From Caulobacter sp. BP25 (GTDB lineage: Bacteria > Pseudomonadota > Alphaproteobacteria > Caulobacterales > Caulobacteraceae): 64,000 nucleotides of DNA. Positions 8,096 to 15,917 of the stretch are shown in pieces. Position numbers and translations under genes: made by a program. The notes under the pieces are model-generated. The model saw nothing but the letters and a program-made list of their open reading frames with translations, ran no database searches and was not told the origin of the DNA. Within the stretch, counting starts at the first letter, position 1; each line of letters begins with the position of its first letter. The DNA lies in contig NZ_PEGH01000009.1 in assembly GCF_002737755.1 (NCBI RefSeq), positions 173,655-237,654 on the forward strand, in the 5' to 3' direction.

Positions 8096-8619
8096 TCGTC
8101 GTCTCCCATGTCGGGTTGAGCGGTGATCTGGCCGGCGCCGAACGCCAGGCCGTCGGGATCGAACAGCGGCACGGCGCGGCCGCTGGTGTGGCTGTGCTCG
8201 AGGCGGACCACGGGTCGGCCGAGCGCGATGTTGAGCTGGGTGTGGGTGACGCCCCGGATCCGCGCCAGGCGATCGCCAGCGTTGGGCTGGCCCGGCGCGA
8301 TCTCGATCCAGGCCAGGTCCCAAGGCTGGGGATTGCCGGCGGGCTTGGCGATGATCTGGTCGCCGGTGCGGCCGAGCTCGCGGCACAGGCCCCAGGCCAC
8401 ACGCCGCAGCGTCGGGCCATAGAGGACCGAGCGGATCTCGGGCCGGCCCTCGTAGGCGCGATAGACGATCGAGACGTCGTCGCCTTCGGCGAACTTGAGC
8501 TCGGGCGGCGGCGCGGCCGTGAAGTCCGCGCCGGCTTCGCCGCGCACCTCGACCACTTCCCCGCCCAGCGGCGCCAGCTGCGCCGCGCGCTCCGCGAAGG
8601 AGACGACGTCGGCGCTCAT
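8092..8619 (-). CDS. Hypothetical phage protein (175 aa)
   Basis: Soluble mixed alpha/beta protein with no motif I can name. It overlaps the ParB-like gene start by 4 bp and lies 1 bp from the next gene, so it is co-transcribed with them. The C-terminus is acidic (PDMGDDE). Function is unknown. Confidence 0.65.
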   Translation of the reverse strand: MSADVVSFAERAAQLAPLGGEVVEVRGEAGADFTAAPPPELKFAEGDDVSIVYRAYEGRPEIRSVLYGPTLRRVAWGLCRELGRTGDQIIAKPAGNPQPWDLAWIEIAPGQPNAGDRLARIRGVTHTQLNIALGRPVVRLEHSHTSGRAVPLFDPDGLAFGAGQITAQPDMGDDE

Positions 8620-8620
8620 G

Positions 8621-8959
8621 TCAGGCGTTTCCCGTCGGCGAGCGCAGGGTCCTCATTCGCGCCGCCAGGGCGACCAGGTCGGTGACGGCGACGGCGTGGC
8701 GCAGGCCCGCCGCCATGGCCTTGGCGCCGGGCAGCGTCGCGTCGTGCTCGAGCGCGACGGCGGTTAGGATCGCCTCGTCCGTGTCGAGCCGAACGGTGCG
8801 TCCGCCGGCGTGCAGGCCGATGATCTGACGCGGTGGCGCGTCGGCGGACAGAACGACCAGGGGGGCGGTGAAGATCGTCACCGCCGGCGCGGTTTCGAAA
8901 GCGGCCAGGGCGCTGGCGACGCGCGCCTCGGTGGCGGCAAGGGCGGCGGGGCGGGCCAT
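8621..8959 (-). CDS. Hypothetical phage protein (112 aa)
   Basis: Ala-rich protein with a beta-rich middle (VTIFTAPLVVLSADAPP, GGRTVRLDTDEAI). Its ATG overlaps the stop of the XRE gene, which fits translational coupling. No family is recognised. Confidence 0.6.
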   Translation of the reverse strand: MARPAALAATEARVASALAAFETAPAVTIFTAPLVVLSADAPPRQIIGLHAGGRTVRLDTDEAILTAVALEHDATLPGAKAMAAGLRHAVAVTDLVALAARMRTLRSPTGNA

Positions 8960-9405
8960 CAGCCTTCCTCCCCGTCGATCGCTTCGCCCTGGCCCGCGCT
9001 GTCGCGCGCCATCAGCTCGACCAAGCCCAAGACCGCGCCGCGCTCGCGCGAGCCGATCGCTTGCAGTGCTCGGGCCAGGGCCAGGCCATGCGGCAGGCTG
9101 GCCAGGATGAGGACGGGATCCTCGGCGGTGGGCGCGGCGTCGGGATCGAGGGGGTCGCCCAGGCCTTCGAAGAAGTAGGCGATCGGGACCTGCAGCGCCT
9201 TGGCGGTGTCGTAGAGCTTGCTGGCGCTGACGCGGTTGTCGCCGCGCTCGTACTTTTGCACTTGCTGGAAGGTCAGGCCCAGCGCGTCGCCCAAGTGGGT
9301 CTGGCTGAGACCCAGCAGCTTGCGGCGAAGGCGGATGCGCGCGCCGACGTGTTTGTCGACCGGCTCGGGCTGGGTGCGAGCGTCGCTCGTATCATCGAAG
9401 GCCAT
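8959..9405 (-). CDS. XRE-family regulator, phage copy of a host regulator
   Basis: 148 residues with a Cro/CI-type HTH at about residues 20-80. The segment LGLTFQQVQKYERG and the following RVSASKLYD and FFEGL are shared with the host protein at 55527-55961; they agree at roughly 70% of positions over the HTH half and diverge in the C-terminus. It is the first gene of the leftward operon and has a GGGAG site before the ATG. It may bind the same operators as the host protein, or antagonise it. Confidence 0.9.
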   Translation of the reverse strand: MAFDDTSDARTQPEPVDKHVGARIRLRRKLLGLSQTHLGDALGLTFQQVQKYERGDNRVSASKLYDTAKALQVPIAYFFEGLGDPLDPDAAPTAEDPVLILASLPHGLALARALQAIGSRERGAVLGLVELMARDSAGQGEAIDGEEG

Positions 9406-9645
9406 CGGTTGTTCTCCCTCAGGCCTCGCGCCGCCTCCCAGACATCCCCGGGCGGCGGCCGGGGACCTGGTCGGCCTCTCCGAAACGACGAGGGGGCGTC
9501 GTGAGTCGGCGCGAGGTTGTGGATGATATGGATGGAGTTATTTTCCATTGTCAACGTCCACGTCGCATTTCCACATCTTCCACGGACAGCCGTGCATTGA
9601 TCGCGCACCATCCTGTCGGCTGGGCCTGGAACTGGAGGGTGGGCG
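9406..9645. promoter_or_regulatory. Divergent control region of the leftward operon
   Basis: Gene-free 240 bp between the XRE gene and the rightward cargo gene. It holds GTTATTTTCCAT (9537-9548) and ATTTCCACATCTTCCACGG (9567-9585). Nearly the same element occurs inverted in the repressor/Cro control region. It probably contains the main leftward promoter and an operator for the phage repressor. No exact -35/-10 pair could be fixed by eye. Confidence 0.6.
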
Positions 9646-10155
9646 ATGATGGGATTGGCTATCGGTGCGGCGCTATTGGCCGCGCCAAGCGAGGTCACTA
9701 AGCGCGTAGAGTTCGATCCAGCGACGGTCGCGTGGTCAAAGACGCAGGGCGTGTCGCGGATTGAAGGTCAGGCCTTCCTGAAGACGCGCGGCGGCAGCGT
9801 CAAAACCTGTGCCGGCAACGAGGTCCATCTCGTTCCGGACTCGCCGTATGGGCGCTACCGGATGCAGCTGCTCTACGGCAATCTTGAGGGAGGATTTGTC
9901 GGCCCAAACCTAACCTTAGCGCAGCGCGCAGCGGTCGAGCCGGAATTTCAGAAGTACGTCCGCACCGCCGTCTGTGATGCCGAAGGTCGTTTCAGTTTCA
10001 GTCGCCTGCCCGAAGGCCGGTACTATATCATCGCGACGGTTGCCTGGGAGGCTGCGACCGGATGGGGCGGCAGACTCGAGGTGCAAGGCGGTGGGGTCAT
10101 GAAGAGCGTCTCGCTGGCGAACGACGACCAGCAATCCGTCATCGTCACTTGGTGA
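9646..10155 (+). CDS. Putative exported cargo protein (169 aa)
   Basis: Preceded by a strong GGAGGG site. A short hydrophobic start (MGLAIGAALLAAPS) suggests export or anchoring. Two Cys (in KTCAGNEV and AVCDAEG) could pair. The segment CDAEGRFSFSRLPEGRYYIIA resembles the carboxypeptidase-regulatory-like (Ig-like) domain. It stands alone against the two leftward regulators that flank it and is less GC-rich than its neighbours. This is the usual position and look of a lysogenic conversion gene. Target and function are unknown. Confidence 0.75.
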   Translation: MMGLAIGAALLAAPSEVTKRVEFDPATVAWSKTQGVSRIEGQAFLKTRGGSVKTCAGNEVHLVPDSPYGRYRMQLLYGNLEGGFVGPNLTLAQRAAVEPEFQKYVRTAVCDAEGRFSFSRLPEGRYYIIATVAWEAATGWGGRLEVQGGGVMKSVSLANDDQQSVIVTW

Positions 10156-10788
10156 CTAGCGGTGTAGGCGGGTCGGCAGCTCAACGGCGTGGATCGCCTT
10201 CACGCTGCTTGCGGAGTACCGCAGCTCCCCCTCTTCGCCCGGAGGGGGGTTGTACTGGAAGGCAAACACCTGGCCATCGCGTTGGCCTCGGTAATTCTTG
10301 ATCAGTGCGGATCCGTCATGAAACTCGATGAGGCAGTCCTGGCCGCGACCGGGTGGCAATCCGAGCCGAGCAATCACGGATTCGCCTGCGAAGTAACGCG
10401 GCTCCATGCTGTCGCCAATCACCCGAACGACTATTAGATCGCCTATCCCATTCCAAAGTGGCGGCGCATCGACCCAGTCGATGACCTGACCAGCATTGAT
10501 CGCAATGCGTTCGTTGCCGCCGGCGGCTGCGTATCCATAGACGGGAATGCGACGAGGAGCGCCCACGCGTCTCGTTGATAGGCTCTCAACCGTCGCATCG
10601 CGATCCAGCTTCTCGCCGAAAAACTCCTCGATCTTGATCAGCTCATCAGCTTTCAGCCGGCGATCGCCCTTGAGCGTCTTCGTCAGGCTCGACGGGTCGA
10701 GCCCTAGGTGACGCGCGAGGGCGGCCTGCGAGCGCTTCATGGCTCTCAGACGCTGCGGGATCTCGGTGATTTCCATAGCCGCTAGCAT
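10156..10788 (-). CDS. S24-family (LexA/CI-type) phage repressor
   Basis: 210 residues. An N-terminal HTH (SQAALARHLGLDPSSLTKTL) is followed by the peptidase S24 domain with Ser127 in GDSMEP and Lys164 in ALIKNY as the catalytic dyad, and a probable self-cleavage site at Ala89-Gly90. It should hold the lysogenic state and be inactivated by RecA during SOS. Start could be Met1 (10788) or Met5 (10776). Neither has an obvious ribosome site, so a leaderless transcript is possible. Divergent from the Cro-like gene. Confidence 0.93.
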   Translation of the reverse strand: MLAAMEITEIPQRLRAMKRSQAALARHLGLDPSSLTKTLKGDRRLKADELIKIEEFFGEKLDRDATVESLSTRRVGAPRRIPVYGYAAAGGNERIAINAGQVIDWVDAPPLWNGIGDLIVVRVIGDSMEPRYFAGESVIARLGLPPGRGQDCLIEFHDGSALIKNYRGQRDGQVFAFQYNPPPGEEGELRYSASSVKAIHAVELPTRLHR

Positions 10789-10878
10789 GGAAGATTTTTC
10801 CGCAACGCGTCCCTTGAGGTTTTTTCCAAATCAGTTCAGCCGTGGATGTGGAAATAACATCTAGACGGATTTTCCATA
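10789..10878. promoter_or_regulatory. Repressor/Cro operator-promoter region
   Basis: 90 bp between divergent repressor and Cro-like genes. It contains an imperfect palindrome GGAAGATTTTTCC (10789-10801), TTTTTTCC (10820-10827), GTGGATGTGGAAATAAC (10842-10858) and GGATTTTCC (10867-10875). All share a TTTCC half-site and are likely operators overlapping both promoters. The third is the inverse of the 9567-9585 element. Confidence 0.7.
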
Positions 10879-11139
10879 ATGGCAACGCCCGAGACGCCTG
10901 CCGCCCTCGCTGTTCGCCTGCTGGGCCTGATTGATGTCGCCCATGCCTGTGGCCTGACGACGGACGCAGTCCGGAAATGGCTCAAGAGCAAGGGTGGCTT
11001 CATCCCAGCCCAGCACCAGGCCAATGTGCTGACGCTAGCCAGGCAAAAGGGCGTTCAGCTTCGTCCGGCCGACGTTGTTGCGGGTTGGGTCGATGCGTCT
11101 GACGCTGCGCTGCCCCTGCATTCCGCGGTGCAGGCCTAA
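10879..11139 (+). CDS. Cro-like HTH regulator
   Basis: 86 residues with an N-terminal HTH (LLGLIDVAHACGLTTDAVRKW) of the YdaS/Cro type, which in lambdoid phages is divergent from the repressor and turns down the lysogenic promoter. An operator half-site lies directly before the ATG. The position opposite the S24 repressor is the main support. Confidence 0.8.
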   Translation: MATPETPAALAVRLLGLIDVAHACGLTTDAVRKWLKSKGGFIPAQHQANVLTLARQKGVQLRPADVVAGWVDASDAALPLHSAVQA

Positions 11140-11149
11140 TGTCTCAGGC

Positions 11150-11389
11150 TCAGCCCAACAGGTCCTCTGTGAGCTCGACCTGCTCGAGGGCTTGCGCGGC
11201 TGTTGATGTCGCGAACTCGCAGAGCGCTCGCGCTCTAGCTAGAGCTGATCGCGCCTCCAAGACTTCCTCTTGCATCAGCGTGTATCGCTCGGCGCGCCCG
11301 CAGACGCATTCGCTCTTTACCCGCCCGGTCAGCAACAATCGCAAGTCGTTGAGCACGCGCTCAACGGCCTTCTCCCTTTCGCTCAACAT
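11150..11389 (-). CDS. Small leftward hypothetical protein (79 aa)
   Basis: Has GGAG 8 nt before the ATG. Helical and charged, with one CVC pair (KSECVCGRAERY); the C-terminal half looks coiled-coil. It runs against the rightward early genes and is convergent with the Cro-like gene. First of three leftward small genes in this region. Function is unknown. Confidence 0.6.
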   Translation of the reverse strand: MLSEREKAVERVLNDLRLLLTGRVKSECVCGRAERYTLMQEEVLEARSALARARALCEFATSTAAQALEQVELTEDLLG

Positions 11390-11707
11390 TCGCTTTACTC
11401 CACGTGCGACAACTCGTCACACGTGCATTTCAAGGCGCGGCTTAAATTCTTCGCAACCAGAAATCACCTTTTCAGGTTGCGACAATGCGACTCAGTTGAC
11501 CTTCGGTTGCATTTGCGGTTTACGGCCGATTTTCGCCGATCAGGCGAAGCTTGCACGCCAAGGGGGGAAAAACTCCCGCCCCGCGCGTCTCGGTCCCGCC
11601 GCCGCTCTGGCCGTTCCTCGTTTCGGGGAGGCGGCGGCGTGAAGGGGCCGATCTCCGAACCAATGTTGGACGACGATCGGCTGGTGGTTCAGCTTGCCGG
11701 CCGCGCG
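11390..11707. promoter_or_regulatory. Gene-free control region
   Basis: 318 bp without a convincing gene. It holds CACGTGC repeated 19 bp apart (11401 and 11420), an inverted pair CGCAACC/GGTTGCG (11452-11458 and 11475-11481), and a relatively AT-rich stretch upstream of the leftward gene, so it probably carries that gene's promoter. At 11629-11642 a strong TTTCGGGGAGG precedes a GTG, but the following frame is antisense to the next gene and is not called. Confidence 0.4.
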
Positions 11708-11965
11708 CTAGGGGTCCTGCGACGCTTCAGAGATCGTCAGCGCTCTATCCGCGATCGCGCGAAGGATCGACGCAACCTCGGCACGCCGGAAGCGCCGCTC
11801 GGGAGCGAGCCCGTCTTCGTTGCCTTCAAAGGCGAACGGGAGTGCGTCGGCCAGCACCTTAGCGGCTTCCGGGCCATGGTCCCCCATTCTGTCCGCGATC
11901 AGGAAGGTCACGGCAAATCGGAGCGCTTCGATCTCTGCCTCCGGCGATGGCCGACCTTTTTCCAT
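11708..11965 (-). CDS. Small leftward hypothetical protein (85 aa)
   Basis: Starts at the ATG at 11965 with GGAG upstream. Mostly helical (EAEIEALRFAVTFLIADRMG, ASILRAIADRALTISE), acidic and soluble. No known family. Second of three leftward genes; a hairpin repeat lies just upstream (12006-12046). Confidence 0.6.
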   Translation of the reverse strand: MEKGRPSPEAEIEALRFAVTFLIADRMGDHGPEAAKVLADALPFAFEGNEDGLAPERRFRRAEVASILRAIADRALTISEASQDP

Positions 11966-12005
11966 TTCAGCTGCTCCGTGGTGGGTGACGGCTCCATGGA
12001 AAGCC

Positions 12006-12046
12006 GAGTCGGCGGGAGCGGCCAAACCGCCTCCGCCGGCGAGGGC
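12006..12046. repeat. Hairpin repeat, copy 1
   Basis: Sequence beginning GAGTCGGCGGGAGCGG folds on GGCGG/CCGCC and is nearly identical to copy 2 at 12586-12623. Each copy lies just upstream of a leftward gene start, so a shared regulatory or terminator role is likely. Confidence 0.6.
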
Positions 12047-12161
12047 CTCGCCGTGCGAAACCTGACGGTTGCCCTTGCGCGCGATCTAGTTTCGGGGAGG
12101 TCCGGTCGTGACGTTCGGCGATAAGGTTCTGACCGGCTTCAGGCCTGGTGACACGGTTTGG

Positions 12162-12545
12162 CTAGGCGTCGGCCGCGCCCTTGACATTGACATTGCCCGT
12201 TTGCGCGCTGAGCTTCTTCGAGGCTTCACCCAGCTTGTCGAGGACCAGGTTCCGCCCTCGCGTGAACTGGTCGCGCCGAATTGGCCGGCGATCTCGGCTG
12301 CTAATGCCGTTGACCGTGGCGGCCGCGATCCTTGGGCCCATGCTGGCGGCGTACATGTAGTTGCGCACTGCGGGCTCAAGCCTGTCGATGTTCTTGAAGG
12401 CGTCAGCGCCCGCGCTGAGGATCGCGGCGTCAAGCTGAACATGGGTGTCCACGACACCAGTCAGAAAATCCAAGATGCGCTGCTGGCGCGCGACGGTGGC
12501 TTCCAGGCGCTTCACCTGCGCCTTGAGTTCACTGACTTCACTCAT
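12162..12545 (-). CDS. Leftward hypothetical protein with coiled coil (127 aa)
   Basis: Has AGGA before the ATG. Residues 1-30 (SEVSELKAQVKRLEATVARQ) are a clear heptad coiled coil, followed by a helical body and a basic patch (SSRDRRPIRRDQF). No known family. A 175-residue frame covers the opposite strand, but the coiled coil favours this strand. Confidence 0.65.
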   Translation of the reverse strand: MSEVSELKAQVKRLEATVARQQRILDFLTGVVDTHVQLDAAILSAGADAFKNIDRLEPAVRNYMYAASMGPRIAAATVNGISSRDRRPIRRDQFTRGRNLVLDKLGEASKKLSAQTGNVNVKGAADA

Positions 12546-12585
12546 CGGTTCGGTTCCTTTCAGTTGAGCATCGGAAGGAAACCGC

Positions 12586-12623
12586 GAGTCGGCGGGGGCG
12601 GTGAACCCGCCTCCGCCGAGGGC
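12586..12623. repeat. Hairpin repeat, copy 2
   Basis: Beginning GAGTCGGCGGGGGCGG, folding GGCGGG/CCCGCC; the partner is at 12006-12046. It lies between the leftward coiled-coil gene and the first rightward replication gene. Confidence 0.6.
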
Positions 12624-12631
12624 GGTGACGC

Positions 12632-12964
12632 ATGAAGCGCCGTCTGCCCGAGCCCAGCGCAGAGGATCTGGCCAAGTGGTCGAGGTTGACCAAGGCCGCC
12701 CGCGCCCAGGCGAATACGCCCCTGGCCTGGGCCGGAGACCTGGGCAAGCGCGCCAAGTCCGCTGGCCGCGCCCAGGTGCCGCCGGCCTTCTGTTTCAAGG
12801 GCTCTCCGTTTCAGCGCCTTGTCGAGCTCGGCAAGGTCTTCGCAGGCCTTCATCCCGATCAGCGCGCGACGCGCGCGGCTGACCTGCAAACCCTGGCCGA
12901 CCAGGTCGACTCGGCTCTGGCCTCCCGGCCGACCCTGCGCCGGCGCGCGGATCTGGACGACTGA
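12632..12964 (+). CDS. Hypothetical early protein (110 aa)
   Basis: First gene of the rightward replication operon. Basic, helical, with no named motif. The next gene starts 2 bp after its stop. Typical small early phage gene; function is unknown. Confidence 0.6.
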   Translation: MKRRLPEPSAEDLAKWSRLTKAARAQANTPLAWAGDLGKRAKSAGRAQVPPAFCFKGSPFQRLVELGKVFAGLHPDQRATRAADLQTLADQVDSALASRPTLRRRADLDD

Positions 12965-12965
12965 C

Positions 12966-13343
12966 ATGCGTCCACGCCGCGCCTTCACCGTTGAACAGGC
13001 TCGCCGAAAGGAAGCGATGACGCCGCATGTCCGGTGTCGTCGGCTGGCCCTGCAGGCGCTGCGCCTGGGCGGCGAGGCGCTGGGCGAGTTGAACGGCGCG
13101 CGGCCCGATCCGACAGGCGCGGCTCGCTGGAGCCTGATCGGCTTCAGCGACGAGCTGGCCAATGCGCCGCCAATGCTGCCGGCGGCCTTGAACACGCCCG
13201 ACGGGCTGCGGGCCTGGGCGGTGTTGATCGCCTGCGGCCGCGCCTTCGTCGCTGCGACGCCCCGCGGTCGCAGGGGCTTCGCGCCCGCGCTGATCGCGGC
13301 CGCCCAGTTGGTCGAGGATATGTTCCAGGAGCCGCGCTCGTGA
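12966..13343 (+). CDS. Hypothetical early protein (125 aa)
   Basis: Begins at the ATG 2 bp after the preceding stop and ends overlapping the GTG of the next gene. Arg-rich N-terminus (MRPRRAFTVEQARRKEA), helical remainder. No family recognised. Confidence 0.6.
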   Translation: MRPRRAFTVEQARRKEAMTPHVRCRRLALQALRLGGEALGELNGARPDPTGAARWSLIGFSDELANAPPMLPAALNTPDGLRAWAVLIACGRAFVAATPRGRRGFAPALIAAAQLVEDMFQEPRS

Positions 13344-13963
13344 CCCAGCTCACCAAGAAGGACGTCGAGATCCTCAACCTGAAGGCCGCCCGCATGTCGA
13401 CGGCCTCGATCGCCATGATGACCGGCTGGTCGGAGGCCAAGGTCTATAACCGGCTGACCGATCTGCGCGTGTTCTCGGCGGCCGACGCCCTGGAGCGCCT
13501 GGCTGGCGGCTCGGCGTTCAGCCTGGCCGGGCTCAGCGCCTTCGCGGCGCCTGAGTTTGGCCTGCTCCTGTCGGCCATGGCCGCGGCTGTCGCCGAGGCC
13601 GTCCACCGCGCCCCCTTGCCCCCGGCCCGCGAGGTTCCCCTCGTTGCGCCCGCGCGACCGGCGCCCACTCCGGCCCGCGTCCCGCGCGCGCCGCCGAAGC
13701 CGCGCGCCGAGGCGCGATCTGCCGTTCAGCCTTCCACGGACCGCGCGGCGATGGCCGCGCATCGTCCCAGGTCCGTGGCGCCCATGCCGACGTCGAAGCC
13801 GCTTTCCTCCCCTCGAGGCGCGCTGAGGCTCAGGCCCGTCAGCCAACGGGTCGCGGTATGGGCAGGCCACTTCCGCCGGGCGTCGTGGCCCTTGGCGGAA
13901 GTGGCCGACCTTTTCGATGTGGCCGAGGACGACCTGGCGCTGGCGTTGGGCGAGGCCGCATGA
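13340..13963 (+). CDS. HTH protein with Pro-rich linker
   Basis: 207 residues from a GTG overlapping the previous stop. N-terminal HTH (KKDVEILNLKAARMSTASIA, MTGWSEAKVYNRL), a long Pro/Ala/Arg-rich linker (about residues 95-165), and a second HTH-like unit at the C-terminus (WPLAEVADLFDVAEDDLALAL). Likely a DNA-binding early regulator or replication accessory. Overlaps the methyltransferase ATG by 4 bp. Confidence 0.65.
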   Translation: MTQLTKKDVEILNLKAARMSTASIAMMTGWSEAKVYNRLTDLRVFSAADALERLAGGSAFSLAGLSAFAAPEFGLLLSAMAAAVAEAVHRAPLPPAREVPLVAPARPAPTPARVPRAPPKPRAEARSAVQPSTDRAAMAAHRPRSVAPMPTSKPLSSPRGALRLRPVSQRVAVWAGHFRRASWPLAEVADLFDVAEDDLALALGEAA

Positions 13964-14727
13964 GCTCAAAGCCCTCCCGCGCCGTGATGGAAGGCCGCGC
14001 GCCTGCGCTCGTAGAGCTGGACGACGCCAAGACCGCCCTCTATCGCGCCCTGGACTTCTTCCCGACCCCGCCATGGGCCGGTCGCGCCGGCGGCGAGGTC
14101 GTGCTGCGCGCCGATCCCTTGGCCCAGTCGATCGACGAACCGGCCTGCGGCGAGGGCCACATGGCCTTGCCGCTTGGCGAGCGCTTCCGCGTGCGCCCCA
14201 CCGATATCCATCCGCACGGCTTCGGTGGGGTCGAGGACTTCCTGGATCCCCGCGCCAGGGCCAGCCAGATCCGGCCCGACTGGGTCGTCACCAATCCGCC
14301 GTTCAAACACCTCGACGCCTTCGTTGAGCGCGGCCTGCAGGTCGCGACGCGCGGGGTGGCCTTGCTGCTGCGCACGACGGCGCTGGAGAGCGAAGGCCGG
14401 TACGACCTCATGCGTCGGCTCTCAGTGCAGGAGACGTTCTCCGAGCGCGTTTCCATGCGCCTCGGCTACTGGGATCCGGACGGCAGTTTCGCGACCGCCT
14501 ACTCCTGGTTCGTCTGGATGCGTCCCGAGGCCGAGGCGGCCTCGCCGATGGCCGAGGCGATCGGCGCCTGCCGCCGCGCGGGGGGCTGGCTGAGCGCGCT
14601 GATCCCGCCAGGCACCAAGTCGCGCCTGTCTCGCCGCGAGGATATCGCCCGCTTCGCGCCGCCGGCGCCCATGCCGCTGTTCGACGGCCTCGATCCTACG
14701 AGCGGCGCTCGCATGGGGGCCCCATGA
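13960..14727 (+). CDS. Phage adenine-N6 DNA methyltransferase-like protein
   Basis: 255 residues. Motif I-like DEPACGEGHMALPL (about residue 59) binds S-adenosylmethionine, and catalytic motif IV is NPPF (about residue 110), as in N6-adenine methyltransferases. It has no restriction partner. In phages such solitary enzymes usually protect DNA or mark it for replication. It lies between an HTH gene and the primase, with 4-bp overlaps on both sides. Confidence 0.85.
   Translation: MSSKPSRAVMEGRAPALVELDDAKTALYRALDFFPTPPWAGRAGGEVVLRADPLAQSIDEPACGEGHMALPLGERFRVRPTDIHPHGFGGVEDFLDPRARASQIRPDWVVTNPPFKHLDAFVERGLQVATRGVALLLRTTALESEGRYDLMRRLSVQETFSERVSMRLGYWDPDGSFATAYSWFVWMRPEAEAASPMAEAIGACRRAGGWLSALIPPGTKSRLSRREDIARFAPPAPMPLFDGLDPTSGARMGAP
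14697..14713. repeat. 17-bp palindrome, one mismatch
   Basis: TACGAGCGGCGCTCGCA at the 3' end of the methyltransferase gene; one of nine related palindromes in the prophage. Confidence 0.7.
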
Positions 14728-15917
14728 GCGACCAGGACCTTTTCGATCGCGCCAAGGCCCGGATCTCGATCGAGGATCTGGCGGGCAAGGTCACCAAGCT
14801 GCGGGGTAACGCCAACCAGCAGCGGGGCGCGTGCCCGATCCAAGGCTGCGGGTCGAAGTCCAAGACGGTCCCATTCGCGGTGTGGCCGAAGACGGGACGT
14901 TTCCGCTGCTACAGCTGCGGCGCCTGGGGCGATGTGGTCGATCTCGAGCACCAGCTGGGCGGCGGATCCTCGGCCGACGCGGCCCGCCGGCTGCTGGGCG
15001 AGGGTTTCCAGCCCTCCAAGCCGCGCCGGGCTTACACGCCGGAAGATCGCCAGGCGGATGACCGCAAGCGCCAGAGCTTGGCGCAGCGCATGTGGCGGGA
15101 GGCGCGTCCTATCCTGGGCACGCTCGCCGAGAAGTACCTGCTAGGCAGGGCGATTCACCCCGCCGTCGTGGCGCGCGCGGCGGCGCGGCTGCGGTTTCAT
15201 CCCGCCGCTCTCCACAGCTTCGACGAGGGCGCCCAGGACTGGGTTCGGGCGCCAGCGCTGATCGCGAGCGCCGAGACCGAGCGCGGCCCGACCGGGGGCG
15301 TCCATTGCACCTACCTGCTGCGGGACGGCTCGGGTCGCGACAAGGCCCTGGGCAAGAAGATGTGGGGCGTCCACGTCGGGCGAGACGGACGGCCTGCCGG
15401 GGCCTGGCTGATCGGCCCGGAGCTCGAGGGTTTCGCCTGGACGCCGCTTGTCCTCGGCGAAGGGATCGAGACGACGCTTTCCCTGGCTTCGTTGGCTTGG
15501 ATGCAGGGCCGTCGCGTTCGGGCGGTGGCGGCGCTTTCGCTGTCTCGCCTGCAGGGCGGTGTCGAGCGCGATGATCAGGGCTGCCTCGATCTCGATCATC
15601 CCAAGGCCGACTTGAGCGTCCGGCCTTTCATCTGGCCTCCGCCGGGGGCTCAGCCGTGGCCTGAGGTGTTGGTCGGGATCGATCACGACATGAAGCCCCT
15701 CAAAGTCATGGGGCGAACCGGCCGGGGTCGATCCGTGCCGATGATCTTGGACGCGGAGGCGCGAGCGGCCCTCTGCGCATCCCTCGTGAAGCAGCACTGG
15801 CGGGCGGCCGGCGAGCCGAACGTCCGCACTCTGCTGCCGCCGCTCAACAGCGACTGGAACAACGAATTGCAACGCCGTGTCGAGCGTGAGCTCGCGCGGT
15901 CGGGGGCGTGCGCGTGA
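14724..15917 (+). CDS. Phage DNA primase (CHC2 zinc finger plus Toprim)
   Basis: 397 residues. The zinc finger uses Cys37, Cys42, Cys62 and Cys65 (CPIQGC and CYSCGAWGDVVDL). A Toprim-type catalytic region follows, with LGEGIETTLSLASL at about residue 247 and GIDHDMKP further on. It makes RNA primers for phage replication. It overlaps the methyltransferase by 4 bp and the NTPase gene at its end. Confidence 0.92.
   Translation: MSDQDLFDRAKARISIEDLAGKVTKLRGNANQQRGACPIQGCGSKSKTVPFAVWPKTGRFRCYSCGAWGDVVDLEHQLGGGSSADAARRLLGEGFQPSKPRRAYTPEDRQADDRKRQSLAQRMWREARPILGTLAEKYLLGRAIHPAVVARAAARLRFHPAALHSFDEGAQDWVRAPALIASAETERGPTGGVHCTYLLRDGSGRDKALGKKMWGVHVGRDGRPAGAWLIGPELEGFAWTPLVLGEGIETTLSLASLAWMQGRRVRAVAALSLSRLQGGVERDDQGCLDLDHPKADLSVRPFIWPPPGAQPWPEVLVGIDHDMKPLKVMGRTGRGRSVPMILDAEARAALCASLVKQHWRAAGEPNVRTLLPPLNSDWNNELQRRVERELARSGACA

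Noticed and set aside
9375..9391. Counting the imperfect palindrome at 9375 as a full family member
   Set aside because: It has one mismatch and lies in the XRE coding region; included only in the nine-copy tally and not as a separate feature.
12108..12635. 175-residue rightward frame with a strong ribosome-site-like sequence
   Set aside because: Fully antisense to the coiled-coil gene at 12162-12545, and the product has no recognisable fold; kept only as a remark on possible antisense translation.
12560..14074. 504-residue leftward frame
   Set aside because: Crosses four well-supported overlapping rightward genes and has a random-looking Arg/Gly-rich product.
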